A stretch of 20,019 bases of DNA from Acanthamoeba lenticulata (taxonomy: Eukaryota > Discosea > Longamoebia > Acanthamoebidae). The position numbers and the translations under genes are program-made. Below the pieces are notes generated by a model. It was not told the origin of the DNA. It ran no database searches and was given only the letters and a program-made list of their open reading frames with translations. Location: contig NAVB01001114.1 in assembly GCA_002179805.1 (NCBI GenBank), positions 1 to 20,019 on the forward strand, written 5' to 3'. Shown in pieces: positions 8,445-16,314 of the stretch; position 1 is the first letter of the stretch, and every line of letters starts with the position of its first letter.

Positions 8445-11400
8445 TCAGTTGGCGGCCGAGAAGGACTCGATAGTGGCCACCACCTGGGCAAAGGTCGGGC
8501 GCGCCGCAGGGGATTCGTGCCAGCAGGCTCGCATGAGCTGCACCCAATGGGCCGGCCACTGGGGCTCGGGCTCAGGCCGCAGCTGCGCCGAGGCCACGGC
8601 CACGGCAGCTTCCAGCCGGCCCAGGTGCGCGTAGGGCAGGCGGCCGCTCAGGAGCTCCCACAGGACGATGCCGTAGCTGTAGACGTCGACGCTCGCGTCG
8701 TAGGGCTCGTGGCGCAAGATCTCCGGCGCCGTCCATTGCGCGCTGCCCACGCAGGTCATCGTCGCTGTCTCGGTGGACTCGCGCGACACGCCCAAGTCGC
8801 CGATCTTGGCCCGCAGCTGCTCGTCGAGCAGGATGTTGTGGCTCTTGAGGTCGCGATGGATCACGCGCTGCTGGTGGAGGTACTGGGCGCCCCGCGCGAC
8901 GTCGAGCGCGATCGAGGTCAGCAGGTGGTCGTCGGACGCGCCGTCGAGCAGGCCGCGCCCGCGCTCACGCAGGAACTCGGCCAGGCTGCCGCCGGCCATG
9001 AACTCGGTCACGATGCACCGCGGCTTGCTGCACACGCCGAACAGCTGCACCACGTTCGGATGGTCGAGTTGGCTGCATGCGAGAAAGAGGACTTGTGGGT
9101 CAGCTACAGGCCGCATACGTCATGCTGACGTCACCACGAAGGAGGAGCAACGCACCTGAGAAGCCGGGCCTCGTGCTTGAAGTGGCGCAGCTCGTCGTCG
9201 TCATCGCGCCGGGAAACCCGGCGCAACTTCTTGACGGCGCACGGGACGCCGCGGAGGCTGGCCCGGAGCACCTTGGCGAAGCTGCCGCGGCCGACCTCCT
9301 CGCCCAGCTGCAGCTCCTCGTAATCGACGAGCGGCAGGTGCTTGCGCGCGACCGAGAGCCGCACGGTCGAGGCCACCCACACGTCGGCCGAGAGGCTGGT
9401 GGCGCCCTTGCCGCCCACGACGACCAGCGACGACGCGCCCATCCACGTGAGCGTGTGGCCGCTCAGGCCGGGCAGGCCATTTTCCTTCATGCGGGTCCAC
9501 CGGCGGGCGTCGACGTCAAAGGCCCAGCAGTCGTCAAGCACAGCTGCCGCTGCGGCGGCCACCGGCCGCTTTTTGGTGGCGGCCGACGCCGCCCGGCCAC
9601 CGGCCACGACCACGCACCGCCCGACCCGCGCGGCGGCGTGGCCGTGCCGGGCCGGCGGCGAGGAGCAGGACGGGCCCTCGGACCACCAGGCGCGGGTTTC
9701 GAGGTCCAGCACGTGCGTGTCGCCAAAGGTCTGCTGCACGTTGGTCCCGCCAAACACCACCAGGTTCGTGCCCACTGTGAACAACACCAATACCAAGGTC
9801 AGCTTCATCATCATCATGACAACGTTGAGGGCGTCATCGCACCGACGGTGGCCGTGTGAAAGCCGCGCGGGGAGGGCCGCGCGCCGGCGGTCGGGACGAG
9901 GCGCCAGGTCAGGGTGTCGGTGTCGAGCGCGTAGAGGTCATTCGTCCACCGGCGGCCGTCGTGGCCGCCAAAGAGAAGCAGCTCGCGCCCGCGGCGCACC
10001 AGCGCGTGGCCCACCCGCGCGAATGGGTTCGTCATCGCGACGCCGTCGACCAACGCGTGCGGCCCGGCAGCCGGGACAAACGAGGCCACCGACCACACGG
10101 CAGCTTCACCATCGCGCGCGAGGTCGAGGCGGTAGACGTGTGGCGAGAGGCCGCCCTGGGCGTAGCCGCCCACCACGTAGAGGAGGCGCCCCACGCGGCA
10201 GGCCGCGTGACCAAAGACAAAGGCGGGCGCCGGGCCAGAGACGCGCGGCAGGGTCCATTCCATGGTCGACGCGTCGAGGAGGCGTACGGCGGCCGAGCCG
10301 CGGCCCGTGGCGTCCTTCCCGCCCACCACAACCGCGCGCCACGCCGTCGCGGCGCGGCCGCCGCCGTCGCTGCCAAGGGCCGTAGTCGTGTGCGAGAAGA
10401 ACGGGAGCAGCTCGGGCACGACGCCGCCGCCCTGCGCCGGATCGTTGGCCACGACGTGGCTGCTGCAGCACTGCCGCCGCTGCCATTCGAGGCTTTCTGG
10501 AGTGTGCGCAGGCGCCGAGTTAGCGTTGGGCTCAAAGGTCACGCGTCACGCGCAAATGTGTGTGGCGTACGAACCCTTGCCGAGGACCTCGCGGTCGGCG
10601 AGGTGGCGGCCGAACCGGACGAGGCCGCGCTTGACGTGCTTGTTGGTCCACAGCTTGACGATCTCGCGGCGCACGCAGCCCTTGGCCGCTTCCCACTTGG
10701 CGGTCGCCACTCGTCGTCGGCTCTGCGACTTGCTGCCGACGTGCTTTTCGTCCTTCTCGTTCGTGCCCTCTCCTTCTTCCTTCTTCTCCTTCTTGAGCAT
10801 CTTCTTGGCCTTGGCGCCTCGTCGCTTCCTGCGCTCCTTCTTCATCTCATCGGAACGTCGGAGCAGCACCTGGCCCACGTAGTCGGTGCCCAACTGGACG
10901 TCCTCGTTGTCGTTGTCGTCCTTTGGGCTGGTTTTGATGTTGATGGTCGATGATGAAGAAGATGAAGAGGACGACGACCTGTCCTGTGTTGGTGAAGATG
11001 TAGAAGGAGGTGGAGAAGAGGACGAGGTCGTTGAGTGCTCTGGCGGGACGGGGCGTCGCTTGCGGGCGGCTTCGCGCTCGCGCGTGGCGGCCACCCGGGC
11101 GCGCTTCTCCTGGAGCCAGGCCTCCTCGACCGCCTCCTTGAGGCGCTGGCCCTGGGCGAGGTCTGTGAAGTAGCCCACCTTCATGTCAAAGGGCCACTGG
11201 GTGGGGTCCACCTTGGCCCACTTGTTCTGCCGTCGTCGCCGTCGCTTCTTCTTTCGCTCCTCGGCCTCCATCAACGAGCCCCAGTCGCTCTGCTCCTCCT
11301 TGTGTTGATGTTGATGGTTGTGACGAGCGCGACGCGCACGACGGCGTTGGCCGCCCAGAAGGGAGGCAAACGCAGGACGCTCGGTGACTGCAGCCGCAGC

Positions 11401-11526
11401 TGCCGAGAGCGCATCGATCAGGCCCTCAAAGTGGGCCACCTTGCGCGCCAGGGGCAGATCCCACCACGAAGAACCCGCGGCAGATGAGGTCGCCTCATGT
11501 GCTCGTGGCGTTCCAATCTTACCCAT
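8445..11526 (-). CDS. Kelch-propeller tyrosine-kinase-like (TKL) protein kinase with basic N-terminal region
   Basis: Exons: 11526-10575, 10496-9843, 9774-9156, 9072-8445, giving 950 aa with consistent phases. Residues 1-317 are low-complexity, with Arg/Lys clusters, a poly-Ser run and a motif present twice (about 25-36 and 112-123). Residues about 355-685 hold about six kelch blades (VVGG, VVFGG, LLLFGG motifs). Residues about 690-950 are a kinase: Gly loop GRGSFAKV (697-704), AVK lysine 717, helix-C Glu 737, HRDLKSHN (814-821), GDLG in place of DFG (833-836), and TAPE. All catalytic residues are present, so it is probably active; Ser/Thr specificity is usual for TKL. Substrates are unknown. 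The first junction is inferred: the kelch exon has no usable ATG upstream, the spacing is 78 nt, and a CTAAC branch and CAG acceptor join the phases. The alternative is two genes, split at the TGA at 10546-10548. Confidence 0.84.
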
Positions 11527-11761
11527 TTGTTGAGAACAAACTGATGTTATTTATACAGGCAGCTCTCTCGATTCGGTGTTTTCGGAGTCTGAACCAGGTT
11601 AGTTTGTTCGTCTAACGCCCGCGGCCTGGTGTACTGTTCAACCTCCCCATTGAAGTGAATCGGCGGTCTTCACCCACATTCGTTACAAGAACGGAGAATT
11701 AAAAAATATTTTCTTATGTGCTGACGTGGTATTTCTTCAAATTTTATTTTTTCTTGGTGGC
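11527..11761 (-). promoter_or_regulatory. Spacer: 3' UTR of CAP gene and promoter of kelch-kinase gene
   Basis: This 235-bp spacer separates two leftward genes. Its right end holds the CAP gene poly(A) signal; the rest should contain the kelch-kinase promoter and leader. An A/T-rich core lies at about 11698-11716. No gene is seen. Confidence 0.55.
11743..11748 (-). terminator. AATAAA polyadenylation signal, CAP gene
   Basis: The minus strand reads AATAAA 14 nt after the TAA stop of the CAP gene, within an A-rich run. This supports that stop codon and a very short 3' UTR. Confidence 0.65.
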
Positions 11762-12531
11762 TTAGGCCCTGTCGCGGTAGCGCTCAGCAAAGTTGAGGAC
11801 GGCCATCACCTTGTAGTCAGACTTGTGCTCGCCAGCGCCGATGCCGATGGCGCCCCAGCGCGGGTCCAGCAGAATGCGGCGGTATCGACGCTCGGGGTCG
11901 CCGTCACCGACGACGAAGGAGAACACCATCGCGCGCCCGCCTCGGCCGCCGTAGCCGCACACTTCGGCCGACGAGCCCGTCACATAACCGCGGTCGTCCA
12001 TGAGGTCCAGCGATGTCGGGAGCTCCTTGCCATCTGCCGTCACATTGCCGACAGTGCTGATGTACGAGGGGGAAGACAAGAGGAGGTCAGCTGTGAAGAA
12101 CACGAAGGGAATAGGAAGCGGCGTACCCAGCAGCGCCCTGCTGGGCGACGGCGTCACGCGCCGCGAGGGACATGCCGTAGGAGGGCACCAGTTCGGGCAG
12201 AGCGCCGGCCGGCTGGGTCCGCAGGAAGGCGATGGCGGCCTCGCACGCGGCCTTGCCCTCCCTCGTTCGCGTGATGGTCTCCTCGTCCAGCTTAAGGTTG
12301 CCCTCCGGGTCATAGTTGGGCAAGCGCTCCTGTCAGGGGGTCACTGGTAAGACTAACAACCTCGTAGTACGTGCATTTGATCGAATTGAAGCTTTGAATT
12401 GATCGTGTAGAGGGGCTGCGTACCTGTGCAAGGAGAGCTGCGTAGGCAGCAGGGTCACGGCGCAGCGCCTGGACTTCACGCAACAGCTCACTCTCGAGTG
12501 GGGAGAACGTCACTTGCACCGGCTGGGCCAT
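11762..12531 (-). CDS. CAP/SCP-superfamily (cysteine-rich secretory/PR-1-like) domain protein
   Basis: Exons: 12531-12424, 12329-12127, 12056-11762, giving 201 aa with phases 0 and 2. The N-terminal helix (LREVQALRRDPAAYAAL) has the family pattern of a helix followed by an Arg-x-x-Pro. Later come a long helix with a leucine-rich face, GSSAEVCGYGG with the conserved Glu before a Cys-x-Tyr-Gly, a helix ending in GDGDPERRYRRILLDP, and the final strand GAIGIGAGEHKSDYKVMAVLNFA. The His usual in the GHR part of the third motif is replaced by Tyr. No signal peptide is present at this ATG, although most CAP proteins are secreted; an undetected upstream exon is possible. CAP members bind lipids or act extracellularly, but no specific role is supported here. 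The family call rests on motif pattern alone. Confidence 0.68.
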
Positions 12532-12788
12532 CTTCTCTCTTCTGATGAGTTCTCAAGCCAGAAAAGAGAGCACCAACGGCCCAGAGCACCGGTGGTCTCA
12601 ACACGGCGGACCAAGTCTCCCGCTTTATGGACGCTGCGTATTGGTCCTGAATCAGTCCCGCCCTTTCCCTTCTCTTGCGAGAAAGGCCAAGAAAGAGTTC
12701 CTCTACACCTTGACTGGGCCTCAACTTCAAATAGCTTGTCCGAAGCACACAAACACAAGGAGAAGACGATGACTGTTGTGGGAGGACA
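12532..12788 (-). promoter_or_regulatory. Spacer: 3' UTR of WWE-BRCT gene and promoter of CAP gene
   Basis: This 257-bp spacer separates two leftward genes. It contains open frames on both strands with no recognisable protein character. No canonical AATAAA is found for the WWE-BRCT gene. The purine-rich run just before the CAP start codon (minus strand, about 12532-12545) may be its leader. Confidence 0.5.
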
Positions 12789-14910
12789 TCACTGGGGCGG
12801 GACGAGCTCCATCTTGAAGGAGCCCTCGTCGACATGGGCGGCCTCGCCCTTGAAGGTCCCGGCGAGCGCTGTATCCAAGCCGCCCTGGGCAAGCGGGCAG
12901 GTAAAGTAGTTGGGGACGTCGATGTCGTCGTGGCCGGAGATCACCTCAAACTCCTCAAACTTGAGCTCGTCCTTGGCCAAGGTGCCCTTGACCTTGGTCT
13001 GCGCCTTCTCCAACGTGGGCCACGTCACGATCCCGGTGAACGCGTTTCCGGTCCGCGTCTGCACCTCCATCGTGAAGGGGAACGGCACATGCGCCACGCC
13101 GCGCCTGGAGCGAGTCCGTCGATGGATCGCGCAGAGTGAGTGCTTGTTGTGGACACACCACACCAGCTCGCTTGTGCTGATGACATGAGAGATAAAGCTT
13201 GGCCGTACCACACGCTCCGGGTGCGGAAGTTGTCCTTGGGCGGCGGGACGTGGTAGGTGCACGAGAGCTTGAAGTGGCCCGACTCCCCGTGGCTGTCGGT
13301 GAAGGTGCCCTCGAGCGTGCCGTCGGCGGCCAGCGTGGCCGTGTAGTTGTTGGGCACCTCTGGTGATGACGACGACGGTCCCAGTCCACTCGAGGTGAGA
13401 TGCAAAGTCGATCGTGCACGTCACGAGGGAGGAGGGGAGGACGCACCAACGTCGTCGCCGGTGAGGATCTCGTACTCCTCGATCTTGAGGGTGCTGCCGC
13501 TGATGGTGCCGCGGAACTTGGTGATGGTGCTCAGCGTGGCCCAGTTGATGGTGCCTGCGATCTCGTCGCCGTTCCGCGTCGTCAGGTTGAGCCTGGTCGG
13601 TGGGTGGACAGTTGTCAGCTTCTGAAATGCCAAAAAGAAGAATAAAAAACGTAAATAAAAGGGGCAGCGGAGGGGAGACGCACATGAGCGGACATGGGTC
13701 AAAGTCCGCCTGCTCGGAAACGCCCGACCAGACGCTCTTGGGCTGTACGTAGGTATCGACTGCGGCGGCAGCGTCGCCGTCCTGCTGTTTTGTTAAACGC
13801 TCATGCGCATGAGTGCGGCCGGCCTCGTGTCATTAACGAAGAGAACATACCGACGCGGATGACGACGACGACGATGACGAGGACGATGAGGCAGCGGTAG
13901 TCTTGGCCTTCTTCGCCGGGGCCGGGGCGGCTTGGTCATCGTTGGTGTTGGCGGTGGCAGTTGCGGTGGCGGTCGACGTTGACGAAGTCGAGGTCGACGT
14001 CGGCGCAGCTGAGGACGTATCGCTCGAGCCGAGGTCATCGGCTTTCCTCTTCTTGCCGTCGCCGGTGGCCTTTTTCGGAGGCGCTTCCTCCTCTTCCTCC
14101 TCTTCTTCTTCCTCGTCATCTTCAGTCTTGATGATGAAGTCCTTGAGATCGACAAGCTCCTCTTCTTCCTCGCACTTGTCAAAGAACTCTGCCTTGATCC
14201 GCGGCACACCCAGCTTCCTCGCCTTGGCCACCTGCGGCGCGTATTTACCGGCTGCATGCACGTGCGGCAATCAGCTTGGGCTCGCCACGAAGCCGCTCGG
14301 GTGCATGGCGGCCTGCAAATGAGGCGGGGAGCGCGGCGTACAGGCGTCCTTTTCCGTGAGCACGAGGAGCGTGCACTGCTTGTTGAGCGCGTTGGCGACA
14401 AGGCCACCAAACTCCTTCACCTTATCTTCCACCGCTTTCTTGGCCTTGGCTGCTCAAAACGCGGTTGTGATTAAAATTAGAATATATGAAAAATGAATAA
14501 CAAGGTGAGCTACGCACCAGCCAGGAGGCACATGACGACCTGATCTTCCAGGAAGGCAGGTGGCACTCTACCAAATAGGTGCTTAAGTTAAAGAAGTTGG
14601 TGCAGGTGAGGGAGGGGAAGGTACCTCTTCACACCACGTCTCTTCTTCCGATCGTCGTAGCGCCTAATTACAGAATAAAAATAATGAGCACTTCGGGAAG
14701 ACGCAAAAGGGTTTTTGTGTAGTGGGCTTACCTCTGCAGGAACTTCTTCAAATCAACGAAGCGTTCATCGTCGACTTTACACTCGTCCTCATCGGCCTGC
14801 CAAGCCTTTTCAAGCTTGTCGTTCAATTTGGCGTCATAATCGTGCCAGCCATCATCACCGTGCCACATCCATTTGGGCTTTGGCTTCGCCTTGCTTGCCG
14901 CCTTCTTCAT
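12789..14910 (-). CDS. WWE-BRCT nuclear-type protein with two tandem copies of an unnamed C-terminal domain
   Basis: Exons: 14910-14732, 14663-14625, 14567-14518, 14449-14342, 14251-13851, 13784-13684 (or from 13781), 13592-13447, 13359-13209, 13104-12789, giving 496 aa; all eight junction phases agree. Residues about 12-74 form a WWE domain (KWMWHGDDGWHDYDAKL, ending RRGVKR); this family reads poly-ADP-ribose or occurs in ubiquitin and PARP proteins. Residues about 77-160 form a BRCT domain (EFGGLVANAL, TLLVLTEKDA, KARKLGVPRI, FFDKC). Residues about 160-259 are acidic (poly-Glu), with GKKRKADD as a likely nuclear signal and a Ser tract. Residues about 276-376 and 390-490 are two similar copies of a domain starting SVW-x-G-V and containing TTR/QTR-x-GN/D, WATL/WPTL, an RGT or KGT turn, EEYEI/EEFEV and D-V-PN. 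A nuclear DNA-damage or chromatin role is inference from WWE and BRCT; no catalytic PARP domain is present. Confidence 0.82.
12792..13784 (-). repeat. Tandem protein-domain duplication in the WWE-BRCT protein
   Basis: Two copies lie about 114 residues apart (conserved Trp 278 and Trp 392). Shared positions include VW-x-GV, a Thr-Arg-x-Gly pair, W-x-TL, GT, a Lys-x-Glu-Glu-aromatic-Glu stretch, an Asp-x-(Val)-(Glu/Asp)-Val-Pro-Asn motif, and GTF followed by SGHFKL or EGSFKM. Copy one is cut by two introns, copy two sits in one exon, and the intron between them falls at the Trp that opens copy two. Confidence 0.85.
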
Positions 14911-15067
14911 TGTTGCTTTTTTTTTTAAGCGTTTGATCGGCGGCGAGGTGGTTAGCGCAATGTGTTAGCGGAAATAAAAAATTTGCCAGATCGGAAAACA
15001 ATTTCTCCCCTCTTTTCCTAGCCATGTGCCTGTTTCGCGCCAATCTTGCAATTGTGCCGGATGAGAG
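14911..15067. promoter_or_regulatory. 157-bp divergent promoter between the WWE-BRCT and Mis18-like genes
   Basis: Only 157 bp separate the two start codons, which point away from each other, so both leaders and promoters must fit here. There is a T10 run next to the WWE-BRCT start (14919-14928) and an A-rich patch at about 14971-14982. No TATA box is obvious. Confidence 0.7.
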
Positions 15068-15988
15068 ATGGAAAACACCACACAACCCATGGATGGGGTT
15101 GAATGCACCAAAGAAGAGGAAACACAAGTTGAGGACATCGTCACGGTTCCTGTGGTTTTTCAGTGCTGTCGATGCTTGAGCATTGTGTGCGACACTACGG
15201 CGTACCTCTGTGGCGACGACGCGCTAGATCTGATTTGCTTCTCCGGTACCGCGCGTTCTCTTTGCAAACAATGCAGCATAGCCCGCGCTCGGCACTGGCT
15301 CCTCACATGAGGAGGTCACACGCTGAGCACACAGCGGTAACCAAAGTCGTAAAGATAGCAACGCAGCCGGTCTTGTCCCTCTCTGGGCCTGATGAGGGCT
15401 GGTGCTTTCTCCGCGCTCCCCTTCCTATCGTTGGCCTGCTGTTGCTTAACGGCGCCTTCCGCACAGTGTGTACAAAGAACTAGTGTGCGATAAGGATTCG
15501 TGTGGCAACAAGCTCGGGAAGCTTTACACAGCTACGCCAACAAAGCTCGTTCATATGCAGTTACGTAACCAATTTGTGTTGGAGCAGTGCTAGGGTGTGA
15601 TCGTTTTGACTCAAACCCCTCATCATAACAGGCAGCTCTTTTCGTTGTACAAGGAAGCTGTCGTATCATTCACACTTGGCTCTGCAGAGATTCGGGCCGA
15701 GTGCGATGACCTAGTGGATCTGTTGCCGTCAATCCAGCACCTTCGATCATTCCGAGGAGAGGTCACCAAGGTTCTCTTTCCTCTCCTTTCTCTTTGCTGA
15801 GACCCTGAGAGAGGGAACTAACGTGCTCATTGGGGGAGCAGGTGAAAGCTGTCTTGCTTGGAGTTGATGCGCGACTACAAAACGTAGAGGCAGTGCTTGG
15901 TGAGCTGGGCCCTCTCAAGGCCTCACTCCAGAATAATGGTGGCCCTGGGCCAGGCGAGCATGGCCACGATGAAAGCCGAGGATCCTGA
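15068..15988 (+). CDS. mis18: Mis18-like (Yippee/Mis18 fold) centromere-type protein
   Basis: Exons: 15068-15245, 15335-15401, 15467-15559, 15632-15770, 15842-15988, giving 207 aa; phases 1, 2, 2 and 0 all agree. The spliced protein shows the Mis18 domain order: VVFQCCRC (CX2C, Cys33 and Cys36) followed by an Ile-Val-Cys-Asp step, then YKELVC-DKDSC (Cys89 and Cys94), LGKLYTATPTKL, and QLFSLYKEAVVSFTLGSAEI. The C-terminal 60 residues are helical (LQNVEAVLGELGPLKASL), like the helix by which Mis18 proteins oligomerise. In fungi and animals Mis18 primes centromeres for CENP-A loading. The second cysteine pair is CX4C rather than the usual CX2C; a plain Yippee protein is less likely because of the SFTLGS ending. 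An AATAAA lies 19 nt after the stop. It is divergent from the WWE-BRCT gene. Confidence 0.85.
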
Positions 15989-16006
15989 GCAGCAGGCGTG
16001 GATACA

Positions 16007-16012
16007 AATAAA
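16007..16012 (+). terminator. AATAAA polyadenylation signal, Mis18-like gene
   Basis: AATAAA begins 19 nt after the TGA stop at 15986-15988, in an A-rich run; it supports the last exon of the Mis18-like model. Confidence 0.65.
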
Positions 16013-16116
16013 AAGAAAGAAAATGCACTGATGGTGTTCGTGCTGACGACGACACAAGCGAACAAGTGGTGGAGAATGGTCCCTTCGGATTCTGATTTTG
16101 GTGCGTGTTCTGATGG

Positions 16117-16128
16117 TGACGTCACGTG
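16117..16128. promoter_or_regulatory. CRE-like TGACGTCA overlapping an E-box CACGTG
   Basis: TGACGTCA (16117-16124) shares two bases with CACGTG (16123-16128), giving a palindromic GTGACGTCAC core about 190 bp upstream of the syntaxin start. These are known bZIP and bHLH target sequences in eukaryotes; use here is inference. Confidence 0.4.
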
Positions 16129-16227
16129 AGAAAATTCGAAATAAAAGTGGGTCGCGTTTCGCGCTTCTGGTTCCTGTGGGGGCTACGCGAGTTCTCAGCA
16201 AAGCATTAGCGGGCCACGCTGCGCCTC

Positions 16228-16261
16228 TCAATTGATTGTACCATCATTACGCATCAATTGA
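16228..16261. repeat. Inverted repeat TCAATTGAT ... ATCAATTGA upstream of syntaxin
   Basis: Two 9-bp arms are exact reverse complements (16228-16236 and 16253-16261), separated by 16 bases. Each arm itself contains the palindrome TCAATTGA. They sit 54-87 bp before the syntaxin start codon, in the expected core promoter or leader. Confidence 0.5.
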
Positions 16262-16314
16262 ACGAGAAGGGAAGAATACATCGGGACCAGCGTAAATTAT
16301 ACATCTAATAAGTC

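Larger units (their letters stand above)
15989..16314 (+). promoter_or_regulatory. Spacer: 3' UTR of Mis18-like gene and syntaxin promoter
   Basis: This 326-bp spacer holds the Mis18-like poly(A) signal (16007-16012), then probably the promoter and leader of the syntaxin gene. Two notable palindromic elements occur: TGACGTCA overlapping CACGTG at 16117-16128, and an inverted pair of TCAATTGAT/ATCAATTGA at 16228-16261. No further gene is seen. Confidence 0.6.

Noticed and set aside
8149..9128. Plus-strand ORFs across the kinase gene
   Set aside because: They are shadows of the GC-rich kinase exons on the other strand, with no family features.
9342..10953. Long plus-strand Arg/Pro-rich ORFs opposite the kelch exons
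   Set aside because: Composition is typical of antisense of GC-rich coding sequence; the minus strand gives clear kelch and kinase motifs.
10546..11526. Separate basic nuclear protein gene upstream of the kelch kinase
   Set aside because: No 3' UTR room and no ATG for the kelch exon; a good intron joins the two.
12488..12909. ORFs on both strands in the CAP/WWE-BRCT spacer
   Set aside because: Most starts are not ATG, no family resemblance, and they overlap the well-supported exons at both ends.
13903..14322. Plus-strand poly-Ser ORF
   Set aside because: It is the reverse of the poly-Glu/Ser linker of the WWE-BRCT protein.
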